Shown piece by piece: positions 1 through 8,664 of a stretch of DNA of 64,000 bases. The DNA is from Alphaproteobacteria bacterium (lineage in GTDB: Bacteria > Pseudomonadota > Alphaproteobacteria > Bin95). The notes under the pieces were generated by a model. The model was not told the DNA's origin. It worked only from the letters and a program-made list of their open reading frames with translations, and did not search any database. How positions within the stretch are numbered: position 1 is the first letter of the stretch; the number at the start of each line of letters is the position of its first letter. A program made the translations under genes and the position numbers. The DNA lies in NCBI GenBank assembly GCA_020638555.1, contig JACKII010000002.1, positions 1,116,001-1,180,000 on the forward strand. Reading direction: 5' to 3'.

Positions 1-92
1 GAAGGCGGCGGATTTGCGACCGGCGCTTGGCAAGCCGCGCCGCGGCCGGTACCAAAGTGGGAGACAATCACCGCCCGTGAGGATGCCCGCCC

Positions 93-1112
93 ATGATCCG
101 CCTCGACACCCAACTCCGCGATTTCGATGCCAGGGAGGTTCCGGCCCAGGCGCAGCGCTTCGAGGCGCTGGGCTTCGATGGGGTCTGGACCTTCGAGGCG
201 GCGCACGATCCGTTCCTGCCGCTGGTGCTCGCCGCCGCCGCGACCGAAAAGCTGGAGATCGGCACCAATATCACCGTCGCCTTCGCCCGTTCGCCCTTTG
301 CGGTGGCGCAGACGGCCTGGGATTTGCAAAAAGCCTCCGGCGGGCGCTTCAATCTGGGCCTGGGGACGCAGGTGCGGGCGCATGTGGAGCGCCGCTTCTC
401 GATGCCGTTCGACCGGCCGGCGGCCCGGATCACCGACTATATTCGCTGCGTGCGCGCCGTCTGGGACACGTTCCAGACCGACGCCAGGCCGGCCTATGAC
501 GGCGAGTTCTATCGCTTCCGCCTCATCAACCCGTTCTTCAATCCGGGGCCGCTGGAGCACCCGCGCATCCCGATCTGGCTCGCCGGCGTGAACGAGCGCA
601 TGTGCCGGGCGGCGGGCGAGGTGGCGGACGGCTTCCATGTCCACCCGGTACACTCGGTCGGCTATCTGCGCGACGTGATCCGGCCGGCGATCGCGGCGGG
701 GGCTGCCAGTGCCGGGCGCCAGGCGTCGGACGTGGCGCTCTACGCGCCGGTGTTCGCCGTGACCGGCGAGACGCCGGAGCAGCGGGCCGAAAGCGAGGCC
801 GAGGTGCGGCGGCAGATCAGCTTCTATGGCTCGACGCCGAACTATCGCGCCGTGCTGGAGTATCTCGACTGCGGCCATATCGCCAAGGAACTCTCGGCGC
901 TGGTGCGCCAGGGCGAGTTCGAGGCCATGGCGCGGCTGGTGCCGGACGCGCTGCTGGACGCCATCGCGATCTCGGCCGCGCCGGCGGATCTGGGCCGGGC
1001 GCTGCGCGAGCGCTATGAGGGCGTGCTGGACCGGGTGTCGCTCTACTTCCCGATCCAGGCGACCGATACGGATGCGGGCTGGCAGCGTTTCGTGCGGGAC
1101 TTCAAGAAGTAG
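93..1112 (+). CDS. LLM class flavin/F420-dependent oxidoreductase
   Basis: A 339-residue TIM-barrel protein of the bacterial luciferase-like monooxygenase superfamily, closest in pattern to the TIGR03617-type F420-linked group. Visible family marks are the N-terminal barrel start with LGFDGVWTFE (about residues 27-36), the IGTNI strand near residue 57 and the GRFNLGLGTQ turn near residue 84, which in the family contributes to flavin binding. The substrate cannot be read from sequence. The cofactor could be FMN or F420, and no F420 biosynthesis gene is in the window. The start ATG follows a weak GTGAGG ribosome-binding site. It converges with the ELM1-family gene, and a palindromic repeat lies between them. 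Family assignment is firm; the reaction is unknown. Confidence 0.85.
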   Translation: MIRLDTQLRDFDAREVPAQAQRFEALGFDGVWTFEAAHDPFLPLVLAAAATEKLEIGTNITVAFARSPFAVAQTAWDLQKASGGRFNLGLGTQVRAHVERRFSMPFDRPAARITDYIRCVRAVWDTFQTDARPAYDGEFYRFRLINPFFNPGPLEHPRIPIWLAGVNERMCRAAGEVADGFHVHPVHSVGYLRDVIRPAIAAGAASAGRQASDVALYAPVFAVTGETPEQRAESEAEVRRQISFYGSTPNYRAVLEYLDCGHIAKELSALVRQGEFEAMARLVPDALLDAIAISAAPADLGRALRERYEGVLDRVSLYFPIQATDTDAGWQRFVRDFKK

Positions 1113-1146
1113 GAGGCTTCCCGCGCAGGGCAGGGCTTTGATGGAC

Positions 1147-1294
1147 CCCGGACGGTGCGGAGCGCCGATCTGTTCCCCGGAGGTGGCGAAGCCGCCATCC
1201 GGGGCCGGCTTCTTCCTTCGAACACCACGGTTGCCCGCGTTCGCGAGAGCCAGCGGTCCCGGATGTTCGCTCCGCGCACTCCGGGAAACAGGAT
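1147..1294 (+). repeat. Palindromic intergenic repeat, family 1, copy A
   Basis: Non-coding DNA between two convergent genes. The 3' core at 1254-1294 reads CGGTCCCGG, then a stem containing GCTCCGC, then CCGGGAAACAGGAT. The same arrangement occurs at 18813-18853 (inverted), 22277-22314, 29253-29287 and 38326-38363. The upstream half (GGACGGTGCGGAGCGCC and ATCCGGGGCCGG) also recurs in the 38.2-kb copy. The position suggests a REP/BIME-like element that may also end transcription. Confidence 0.6.
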
Positions 1295-1297
1295 GAT

Positions 1298-2257
1298 TCA
1301 GGGCAGGCGGGCGAGGATCGCGGCGGCGACGGCGGCGCGGTCGTCCGGTGGCGCATAGGTCCAGGCGGCAAGCGGTGGGCCGGTGAATCTCCGGGCGCAG
1401 CCGTCGGCATAGAGGCCTTCCAGGAAGCGGCGGAAACGGACCGTGCCGCCCGGCAGTTCCGCCACATGCACCGGCTTGCCGGTGAAACAGGCCTCGGTCA
1501 GCATGTTGGCGCTGTCGCAGGTGGCGACCACATGGTCCGCCAGGGCCAGCAGGCCGAAATAGGGGTTCGGGCCGTCCGCCTCGCCGCTCCAGATCCAGGC
1601 GTCGGGCAGGGCGGTGCGCAGGATGGCGGTGTTCTCCGCCCCGGTGCGGCGCGAGGTGGTGACCAGCAGGCTGTGGCCGGCGTCGGCCAGGGCTCTCAGC
1701 TTGGCGGCGAGCGCGCGGGCGTCATCGGCGCCGAAGTCGTAGGCGCGACTCTTGCCGCCGACCAGCACGGCGACCCAGGGGCGGGGGAACCGGGCGAAGC
1801 GGGGGCGCCATTCTGCGGCGGCGTCGGCCAGCTTGGCGGTGGTGACGCGGTGAATCGAGCCGCGGGTTTGCAGCACGTTCGGGCCGGAAAGGCCGTCATG
1901 GCGGGGGGCCGCGACCAGGTCGAACCGGTCGGGCGGGCAATCGGGCTTTTGCACATAGACCGTGAACACGCCCGCCTTGCGCAGCGCCAGCGCGGCCGGG
2001 ATGCTGCGCCGACCGCAGGCGATGACGAGGCCGGGCAGGGGTGGGGCGAAGTCCTCCGGGTTTTCCAGCAGCAGGGCCAGCCGCCGCGGCGCCCAGTGGC
2101 CGGGCAGCCAGCGCCAGGGGCGGCGGGGGCGGACGGTTTTTTCTTCGATCTCGGCTTGGGTTTGCGCCGCCACCGCCTCCGCCAGGCCAAAGGCCTGGGT
2201 GCGCATGCCGGCCTCGCCGGTGGTCAGCGTCCAGATGCGGAGGGGCGGAGGGGTCAT
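1298..2257 (-). CDS. ELM1-family (DUF1022) nucleoside-diphosphate-sugar epimerase-like protein
   Basis: A 319-residue protein of the family named after plant mitochondrial fission factor ELM1, widespread in alphaproteobacteria. It starts with the typical IWTLTTGEAGMRTQAFGLAEA segment, has a central VAVLVGGKSRAYDF block (about residues 162-175) and a C-terminal segment, about residues 239-262, that includes VVATCDSANMLTEAC. This resembles the nucleotide-sugar-binding half of GT-B glycosyltransferases such as MurG/LpxB. The bacterial role is not established; an envelope glycan function is plausible from the fold. It reads towards the convergent LLM gene and has no close operon partner. Confidence 0.8.
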   Translation of the reverse strand: MTPPPLRIWTLTTGEAGMRTQAFGLAEAVAAQTQAEIEEKTVRPRRPWRWLPGHWAPRRLALLLENPEDFAPPLPGLVIACGRRSIPAALALRKAGVFTVYVQKPDCPPDRFDLVAAPRHDGLSGPNVLQTRGSIHRVTTAKLADAAAEWRPRFARFPRPWVAVLVGGKSRAYDFGADDARALAAKLRALADAGHSLLVTTSRRTGAENTAILRTALPDAWIWSGEADGPNPYFGLLALADHVVATCDSANMLTEACFTGKPVHVAELPGGTVRFRRFLEGLYADGCARRFTGPPLAAWTYAPPDDRAAVAAAILARLP

Positions 2258-2327
2258 GCCTGCGGCTTCACCCCGAATAGAGCCGCAGGCTCGTATCGAG
2301 GGGCGTAATCCGGGCCTGGCAACCGCT

Positions 2328-2489
2328 CCCTCGATACGCCGCGTGCCGCGACTACTCGGGATGAAGGGTGAGGATGGGTGCGAGGCGGGGTGAGGCTGTT
2401 GTGGGAGGGATGTGGAGTGCAGCGAAGGTGGGGCACTGTCATCGCCACGGCTTCATCCCGAGTAGCCGCGGAACGCGGCGTATCGAGGG
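2328..2489. repeat. 39-bp imperfect inverted repeat, family 2
   Basis: The arms 2328-2366 and 2451-2489 are reverse complements with two mismatches in 39 positions. Their core is CCCTCGATACGCCGCG and CTACTCGGGATGAAG. The 84-bp centre has no gene. The element occupies most of the 268-bp space between two minus-strand genes. No transposase or target duplication is visible, so it is best described as a non-autonomous palindromic repeat. A further GTATCGAG half-site lies at 2293-2300. Confidence 0.8.
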
Positions 2490-2525
2490 ATCGGCGGACG
2501 GGGGAAGGCGAAAGGACAGCCGATG

Positions 2526-3743
2526 TCACAGCACACCCTCGGCCTTGAGCGCCGCGATCTCCTCGGCCGGGACGCCGATCCCGCCCAGGATTTCGTCGGT
2601 GTGCTGGCCGAGCGCCGGCGCCGGCGTGCGGATGGCGCCGGGAGTGTCCGACAGGCGCGGGACGATGTTGTGCATGGGGATACGGCCCATGCTTTCGTCC
2701 GGCATCTCCACCAGCGCCTCGCGGCCGATGACGTGCGGGTCGTGGCGATATTGCTCGGCGTTGTAGACCGGGCCGGCGGTGACCTCCAGCCGCTCGAAGA
2801 AGTCCAGATTCTCGGCCAGGGTCTTTTCGGCGACGGCGTCGGCGACGACCTGGTCGACATAGTCCAGGTGCTGCATCCGGCCGGCGGGGTTGTTGTAGCG
2901 CGGGTCCTCGCACATGTCCTCGCGGCCGATGGCACGGAAAATGCGCAGCGCCATCACCTGCATCGAGCCGCTGATCGCCAGCCACTCGCCGTCCTTGGTG
3001 CGGTAGGTGTTGCGGGGGGCGGCCGTGTTCGAGCGGTTGCCGGATCGCATCGGCGACTTGCCGCTCGCCTCCTGCACGGCCGCGTCGCCACCCAGAATGG
3101 CGTGCATGGGCTCCATCAGCGACAGGTCGATGACCTGGCCCTTGCCGCCGTTCGCGGCGCGGGCCTGGAGGGCGACCATGGTGCCGAACGCGCCATAGGT
3201 GCCGGCGACCATGTCGGCCAGCGCCATGTTCGGCAGCGACGGCGGCCGGTCCGGGAAGCCGGTCTTCATGGCAAAGCCGCTCATGGCCTCGATCAGGGTG
3301 CCGAATCCCGGGCGCTCGCGATAGGGGCCGGTCTGGCCGAAGCCGGTGACGCGGACGATGACCAGGGCTGGGTTGCGCGCGTGCAGGATTTCGGGCGCAA
3401 GGCCCATCCGCTCCAGCCCGCCAACGCGGTAGTTTTCGAGGAAGACGTCGGCGGTTTCGACCAGTTTCAGCAGCAATTCCTTCGCCCGGTCGTCGCGCAA
3501 ATTCATGCGCACGCTTTTCTTGTTGCGGCCGTAGATTTTCCACTGCACCGGCTGGCCGCCAGCGCCCCAGGAGCGCAGCGGGTCGCCGTCCGGCGGCTCG
3601 ATCTTGATGACCTCGGCGCCGAAATCGGCCAGCAGCACGCTCACCTGGTTGCCGGCCACGAGCCGCGTCAGGTCGAGCACGCGCAGGCCGTCGAGCGGGC
3701 AGGCGGCGTCCGGGGCAAAGTCTTTGAGGGGGCCGATGGGCAT
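2526..3743 (-). CDS. CaiB/BaiF (family III) CoA-transferase
   Basis: A 405-residue family III CoA-transferase, which moves CoA between acyl groups of organic acids in the cytosol. The N-terminal DGLRVLDLTRLVAG block (residues 18-31) and the FGAEVIKIEPPDGDP segment (about 41-55) are typical. The catalytic aspartate that forms the acyl anhydride is Asp177, in the ALADMVAG motif. Length is normal for the family. Donor and acceptor cannot be predicted. The gene stands alone on the minus strand, with a repeat element beyond its stop and a dyad (ACACCGA/TCGGTGT, 3823-3851) upstream that could be an operator. Confidence 0.92.
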   Translation of the reverse strand: MPIGPLKDFAPDAACPLDGLRVLDLTRLVAGNQVSVLLADFGAEVIKIEPPDGDPLRSWGAGGQPVQWKIYGRNKKSVRMNLRDDRAKELLLKLVETADVFLENYRVGGLERMGLAPEILHARNPALVIVRVTGFGQTGPYRERPGFGTLIEAMSGFAMKTGFPDRPPSLPNMALADMVAGTYGAFGTMVALQARAANGGKGQVIDLSLMEPMHAILGGDAAVQEASGKSPMRSGNRSNTAAPRNTYRTKDGEWLAISGSMQVMALRIFRAIGREDMCEDPRYNNPAGRMQHLDYVDQVVADAVAEKTLAENLDFFERLEVTAGPVYNAEQYRHDPHVIGREALVEMPDESMGRIPMHNIVPRLSDTPGAIRTPAPALGQHTDEILGGIGVPAEEIAALKAEGVL

Positions 3744-3822
3744 GCAATCCTGTTCCAGATGGGCATTGACGGTTGCGCGTCAACCTAGACCACCCGGTTC
3801 CGGGTCGCCAGATCGTTGCGTC

Positions 3823-3851
3823 ACACCGATTGGCCCGTTCCCATTCGGTGT
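3823..3851. promoter_or_regulatory. Dyad upstream of CoA-transferase gene
   Basis: Arms ACACCGA (3823-3829) and TCGGTGT (3845-3851) form a 7-bp perfect inverted repeat about 80 bp upstream of the minus-strand CoA-transferase start. It could be a regulator site or chance; no regulator gene is nearby. The rest of the 3744-4006 gap shows no gene. Confidence 0.25.
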
Positions 3852-4006
3852 CAATTTGCTTGGAGGAGGACCCAGCCGCGACGCAGGAAGTGGGCGAATG
3901 GAGGCTGCGGGTTGCCATATCGTTGGGGAATTCGGCTTACGCGTGCCCCGCTAATGCGTATTTGTGGAGCGACGGCATGAGCGAGACTGGCAAAGGGCGG
4001 TGAGGC

Positions 4007-5128
4007 ATGGAAAGCGGTCGACGGATTTTCACCGAGAATGAACACGGTCAACTGATCCCGATGCGAGTGGCTGCGCCGCCGTCCGAAGACGAATTGCAGG
4101 ACCTCATCGCGCGATTTCCGGAGATTGTCAGCGAGCATGACGGCGAGTTGCTGCTGATCCGCCGCGAACAGGGTGTGCCCGGACAGGAGGCTGGCTCGGA
4201 TCGCTGGTCGCTCGATCACCTTTTGTCAGTCAAAAGGCGGTCCCAGTGCTGATCGAGGTGAAGCGCGCCTCCGACACGAGAATCCGCCGAGAGGTCATTG
4301 GCCAAATTCTCGATTATGCGGCCAATGGCGTGGCCTATTGGCCGAAAGGGGCCTTGAAGGCTGCGTTTGTCAGGACCTGCGAGGAGGAGAGCGGCAAGGA
4401 CCCGGACATGGCTCTAAGCGAGTTTTTCGGGACCGAAGACCCGACCGATTTCTGGGATCAGGCCGAGGCAAACCTGGAGGCCGGTCGCGTCAAGCTCGTT
4501 GTTGCGGCCGACAGCATTCCGAGCGAACTGGCCCGCGTTATCGAGTTTTTGAACGAGCAGATGCGGGCGGAGGTTCGTGCTGTAGAACTCCGCTACTTTC
4601 TGGGTGAAGACGGCCGCAGGACCCTCGCCCCCCGCATTTTCGGCGAGACAGAGAAGACCCGGCCACCAAATCCGCCGCCGGCCGGGCCAAACTCGATCCA
4701 ATTTTCTGTCGAGGCTTGGCTGGAGAAATTCACCAATGCACGCCGTTTGCCGATGCCGATACCGGCGATCTTGGACATCATCGCCCGGATCGGCGGGGAG
4801 ACTGTGGTTACGTCAACGCAGGGCTCGCTCGCTGCACGGTTTCAGGGCAAAGACGGTAAATTGATCCATCCGCTAATCTCTGGAACAATGGGACGGTCAC
4901 GATCAACTTTGCTTGGACTTGTGATCGCCCCCAACTCGCAGATGACAATGTGCGCCAACATCTTCTCGATCGGTTTAACGAAGCTGTCGGGGCCTTTCGA
5001 CGAAAAACCTGAAGGGTTTTTCCGCGTTCCCGGCTGCCAGCCTCGTGGATGGCGCAATTCGGGAATCCTATGAGACCGTGGCTAGGGACTTTGTGGCGCT
5101 GGCGGTTGCCGACGGCTCGGAATCTTAG
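4007..5128 (+). pseudogene. PD-(D/E)XK nuclease-like gene broken by three frameshifts
   Basis: Read with corrections, this is one gene of about 370 residues. The frame starting at 4007 gives SDRWSLDHL, then is lost at the T-run 4221-4224. Adding one T continues as VPVLIEVKRASDTRIRRE, so the Asp...Glu-x-Lys core (WSLDH...LIEVKR) of PD-(D/E)XK nucleases is restored. The second frame is lost near 4887 (one A short) and continues as NGTVTINFAW. The third is lost in the A-run 5003-5007 and continues through AASLVDGAIRESYETVARDF to TAG at 5126-5128. All three shifts are single-base losses in homopolymers. The locus is visibly less G+C-rich than its neighbours, which suggests horizontal origin. Either the gene is dead or the assembly has indel errors here. 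Function (DNA cleavage, defence?) is inferred from the motif only. Confidence 0.75.
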
Positions 5129-5184
5129 GGCACGTCGTAGATTCATCACACATTGAGACGTGAGTTTTATCGGAAGTCTTTGTC

Positions 5185-6660
5185 ATGGCCCGTATCGCCG
5201 TCGCCGGTTTTCGGCACGAGACCAACACGTTCGCGCCTGCCAAGGCGAGCCTCGCCGATTTCGAGCAGGGCTATTCCTGGCCGCCGCTGACCCGCGGGCC
5301 GGCGGTGGCCGACGCGGTCAAGGGCTACAATCTGGCGCTCGCCGGCTTCATCCAGGCGGCGGAGGCGGCGGGGCACGAGGTGGTGCCGTTGCTCTGGGCC
5401 TCGGCCAGCCCGTCCTCCTATGTGGAGGAACGGGCTTATGAGCGCATTGCCGGCATGCTGTACGATGCGGTGCAGGCGGCGGCTCCCGTGGACGCGGTCT
5501 ATCTCTCGCTGCACGGCGCCATGGTGACGGAGCATCTGGAGGACGCCGAGGCCGATACCATCAAGCGGGTGCGCGATGCGTTGAACCCGCTCGGCTGGCG
5601 CATTCCGGTGGTGGCGACGCTGGACTATCACGCCAACATCTCGCCGGCGATGGTGGGGCGGGCCTCGGCGCTGCTCGGCTACCGCACCTATCCGCACGCG
5701 GACATGGCGGAGACGGGTGCGCGCATGCTGCCCTGGCTGGAGCGGCTGCTGGCGGGCGAACACCTGACCGAGCGGGCCTTCCGGCAGGTCCCGTTCCTGT
5801 TCCCGCTGGTCTGGGGTTGCACCACGCACCCGCCCGCCTCGCGCATCGTCGCGATGATCCCGGACCTGGAGCGCGAGCACGGCGTTCTGCTGACCTTCGC
5901 CGGCGGCTTTCCGGCGGCAGACATCCACGACTGTGGCCCGAGTGTCGTCGCCTACGGCCCGACCAGGGCAGCATGCGAGGCGGCGGTGAACGCGCTCTAT
6001 GACGCCGTGCTGGCGGCGGAGCCGGAGTTCACCGGCGCGCTGCTGGGGCCGGAAGAGGCGGTGGCAAGGGCGCTGGCGCACGGTGGCTCCGGGCCGGTGG
6101 TGATCGCCGACGTGCAGGACAATCCCGGTGCCGGCGGTACCGCCGACACCATGGGCCTGCTGAAGGCGCTGGTGGCGGCGGATGCGCCCGGCAGTGTCTG
6201 CGGCATGATCTTCGACCCGCACGTGGCCTCGCTGGCGAGCCGGTCGGGGGCGGGGACGGAGATCGTTGCGGCGCTGGGCGGCAAGCACGGGGTCGCGGGC
6301 GACTCGCCGCTGACGGCAACCTTCGCGGTCGAGGCCGTGGGCGATGGCCTGGTGCACTGCGATGGGCCGCTCTACAAGGGCGCGCACATGGACCTGGCAC
6401 CGATGGTCTTGCTGCGCCTCGGCCATGTGCGGATCGTCGTCGTGGGCAAGAAGGTGCAGGCGGCGGACCTCGCCTTTTTCCGCCATCTGGGCGTGGAGCC
6501 GACCGAGGCGCGCGTGCTGGCGCTGAAGTCGAGCGTGCATTTCCGCGGCGCCTTCGATCCCATCGCGGCGGAGACGATTTTGTGTGCCGCGCCCGGACCG
6601 ATGGTCATGGACCTGAAGGCGCTGGACTTCCGGCGTCTGCGGGCTGGGATCAGGCGGTGA
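5185..6660 (+). CDS. M81-family metallopeptidase (microcystinase C/MlrC-like)
   Basis: A 491-residue protein of the M81/MlrC family, zinc-dependent hydrolases that open linear peptides with unusual residues. The N-terminal domain begins IAVAGFRHETNTFAP (about residues 4-18), with SLHGAMVTE near 112 and a metal-site-like VVATLDYHANIS near 143-154. The C-terminal MlrC_C domain starts around residue 300, with VIADVQDNPGAGG. Length matches the family. In most bacteria the substrate is unknown and is thought to be modified amino-acid amides or peptides. It lies just upstream of the TRAP genes (about 140 bp), so the transporter may feed it. Confidence 0.88.
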   Translation: MARIAVAGFRHETNTFAPAKASLADFEQGYSWPPLTRGPAVADAVKGYNLALAGFIQAAEAAGHEVVPLLWASASPSSYVEERAYERIAGMLYDAVQAAAPVDAVYLSLHGAMVTEHLEDAEADTIKRVRDALNPLGWRIPVVATLDYHANISPAMVGRASALLGYRTYPHADMAETGARMLPWLERLLAGEHLTERAFRQVPFLFPLVWGCTTHPPASRIVAMIPDLEREHGVLLTFAGGFPAADIHDCGPSVVAYGPTRAACEAAVNALYDAVLAAEPEFTGALLGPEEAVARALAHGGSGPVVIADVQDNPGAGGTADTMGLLKALVAADAPGSVCGMIFDPHVASLASRSGAGTEIVAALGGKHGVAGDSPLTATFAVEAVGDGLVHCDGPLYKGAHMDLAPMVLLRLGHVRIVVVGKKVQAADLAFFRHLGVEPTEARVLALKSSVHFRGAFDPIAAETILCAAPGPMVMDLKALDFRRLRAGIRR

Positions 6661-6688
6661 GGCGACGACCCGTTCGCGTCCGGGGCGA

Positions 6689-6717
6689 TTGACAGCGCTA
6701 CTTTAGTACGTTACGCC
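6689..6717 (+). promoter_or_regulatory. Candidate sigma-70 promoter of TRAP operon
   Basis: A perfect TTGACA -35 box (6689-6694) is followed by a 17-bp spacer and a weak TACGCC at 6712-6717. It lies in the gap between the M81 gene and dctQ. The spacer contains an alternating CTACTTTAGTACG patch that could bind a regulator. The -10 match is poor, so this is tentative. Confidence 0.4.
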
Positions 6718-6797
6718 TAGACCAATCCAAGATTTGGATGGTGGGCGGCGCATCGACAGACCTGACTGCCCGCAAGCGCATTCCGAAAGAGGGCAGC

Positions 6798-7307
6798 GTG
6801 AAGATATTCTTGTCGATGATCGATGGGCTGAACGAAATTGTCGGTCGCCTCTTCAGTTGGGTAGTGGTCGCCGTGATGCTGATCGCCGTTTACGACGTTG
6901 TCATGCGTCAGGTATTCGGCGTGGCGACCTTGTGGGTGTTCGACCTGTCGAAACAGCTTTATGCGCTGCATTTTTTGATTCTTGGCGGTTTCGCGCTTCT
7001 GTATTCCGAGCATGTCTCGGTTGATCTGGTCTATGCAAGATTATCCGAGAGGAAGCAGGCCCTTTTGGATGTCATTGGCTACTGCGTCTTCTTTTTCCCG
7101 TTCGTAATCGTCCTGATTTACTACGGTTATCAATTCGCCGCGCGTTCCTGGGCCAGCAAGGAGGCCACCTGGGGGGTGATCGCCATGCCGGTCTACCCGA
7201 TCAAGACCGTCATCGTCGTGGCGGCGGTTTTGCTGGGGTTGCAAGGCATCGCGACATTCGTCCGCCGCTTGTCGGTGCTGGTATCCGGACAAGAAGTGGG
7301 CCGCTGA
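6798..7307 (+). CDS. dctQ: TRAP transporter small permease (DctQ)
   Basis: The small integral-membrane subunit of a tripartite ATP-independent periplasmic transporter. Four hydrophobic segments are visible (starting near WVVVAVMLIAVYDVVMRQ, YALHFLILGGFALLY, VIGYCVFFFPFVIVLIYYG and VIVVAAVLLGL). The VMRQVFG loop after helix 1 is typical of DctQ. The GTG at 6798 is chosen because GAGGG lies just upstream and the protein then begins near helix 1; an in-frame ATG at 6738 would add 20 polar residues and has no ribosome-binding site. It ends 3 bp before dctM, so the two are co-translated. Confidence 0.88.
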   Translation: MKIFLSMIDGLNEIVGRLFSWVVVAVMLIAVYDVVMRQVFGVATLWVFDLSKQLYALHFLILGGFALLYSEHVSVDLVYARLSERKQALLDVIGYCVFFFPFVIVLIYYGYQFAARSWASKEATWGVIAMPVYPIKTVIVVAAVLLGLQGIATFVRRLSVLVSGQEVGR

Positions 7308-7310
7308 GCG

Positions 7311-8630
7311 ATGTCTCAAGAACTCTTTGCCATTCTGATGTTTGTCGGCCTGCTCATCGGGCTGTTCATGGGCCATCCGCTGGCCTTCGTCCTGGGCGGT
7401 CTCGCCGTGATCTTCGCGCTGATCGGCCCCGGCATCAGCGTGTTCGGCATCATCATCAGCCGCATTTTCGGATTGATGGACAATTATGTCCTGATCGCGG
7501 TGCCGCTCTTCATCCTGATGGCGCGGTTGCTCAGCGATTCCGGCGTTTCCGAGAACATGTTCTTCGCGCTGAGGCAAATGCTGCGGTCGGTCCGCGGTGG
7601 GCTGACGCTCGCGGTGATCGGGGTTTCGGTGCTGCTGGCGGCATCGACCGGGATTATCGGCGCCTCCATGACCGTGATGGGCGTGCTCGCGCTGCCGGCC
7701 ATGGTGAAATACGGCTATCAGAAGGAAATGAGCTGCGGCGCCATCTGCGCCGGCGGCTCGCTCGGCATTCTGATTCCGCCGTCGATCATGCTGGTCATCA
7801 TGGGCAGCTATGCCGGCCTCTCGGTCGGCAAGCTGTTTGCGGCGGCGTTGATTCCCGGGCTGCTGCTGGGCCTGACCTATGCGCTCTACGCCGCCATTCG
7901 CAGCTATATCAACCCGTCGCTGGGGCCGCCCATGTCGGCCGCCGAGCGCGAGGAGGTGGCGGACGGGCAGTTGCTGAAAATGGTGGTCACGCTGGTGATC
8001 CCGCCGCTGCTGCTGATCCTCGGCGTTCTGGGCTCGATCTTCGCCGGCATCGCCACCGCGACCGAGGCCGCTTCGATCGGCGCCTTCCTCTCGCTGATCC
8101 TGGTGATCGTCTACGGCAAGTTCAGTTGGAGCGGCCTCTATACCAGCGTGCTGGAGACCGGCAAGGTCACCGCCATGGTGCTGTTCATCGCCGTCGGCGC
8201 GACCAGTTTTACCGGTGTGTTCGTGGCCGGCGGCGGCATCGACGTGATGGGGCATGCGCTGGGCGGCCTGGGGCTGGAGCGCTGGGGCACGTTCGTCGTG
8301 ATGATGTTGATCGTGTTCGTGCTCGGCATGTTTCTCGACTGGCTCGGAATCGTCCTCATCAGCTTTCCTCTGTTCCTGCCGATGGCGGCGGGATTCGGCT
8401 TCGACAAGCTCTGGTTCGTGCTGATGATCGCCATCGTGCTCCAGACATCCTTCCTGACCCCGCCCTTCGGCTATGCCCTGTTCTATCTGAAAGGGGTCGC
8501 GCCAGAGGGAGTGGAGACCTCGCACATCTATCGGGGGGTGGTGCCGTTCATCGCTCTGATCCTGGCAGTGGCCGCGTTGTGCGCGGTGGAGCCCGATATC
8601 GTCCTCTGGCTGCCGAACCGGTTGTTCTGA
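7311..8630 (+). CDS. dctM: TRAP transporter large permease (DctM)
   Basis: The 439-residue large permease, which carries the substrate path and is driven by the sodium or proton gradient. It has about twelve hydrophobic segments. Family marks include FMGHPLAFVLGG near residue 20, the GASMTVMGVLALPAM block near 120, the CAGGSLGILIPPSIMLV segment near 145 and LDWLGIVLISFPLFLP near 345. It sits between dctQ and dctP, with 34 bp to dctP, completing a dctQMP operon. Confidence 0.95.
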   Translation: MSQELFAILMFVGLLIGLFMGHPLAFVLGGLAVIFALIGPGISVFGIIISRIFGLMDNYVLIAVPLFILMARLLSDSGVSENMFFALRQMLRSVRGGLTLAVIGVSVLLAASTGIIGASMTVMGVLALPAMVKYGYQKEMSCGAICAGGSLGILIPPSIMLVIMGSYAGLSVGKLFAAALIPGLLLGLTYALYAAIRSYINPSLGPPMSAAEREEVADGQLLKMVVTLVIPPLLLILGVLGSIFAGIATATEAASIGAFLSLILVIVYGKFSWSGLYTSVLETGKVTAMVLFIAVGATSFTGVFVAGGGIDVMGHALGGLGLERWGTFVVMMLIVFVLGMFLDWLGIVLISFPLFLPMAAGFGFDKLWFVLMIAIVLQTSFLTPPFGYALFYLKGVAPEGVETSHIYRGVVPFIALILAVAALCAVEPDIVLWLPNRLF

Positions 8631-8664
8631 TGCTCCGTCACCATAGGAAAAATGGGAGAAAACG

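Noticed and set aside
2254..3918. A 554-codon minus-strand frame overlapping the CaiB gene
   Set aside because: It is in a different frame from the CoA-transferase with Asp177 and has an Arg-rich, patternless translation.
4246..5073. A separate intact 275-residue gene downstream of a small 81-residue gene
   Set aside because: The two frames join into one nuclease-like protein when single missing bases are restored, and the coding signal continues in other frames to 5128.
6738..6797. Upstream ATG start for dctQ
   Set aside because: It would add 20 polar residues, has no ribosome-binding site, and the GTG at 6798 with GAGGG fits the family start better.
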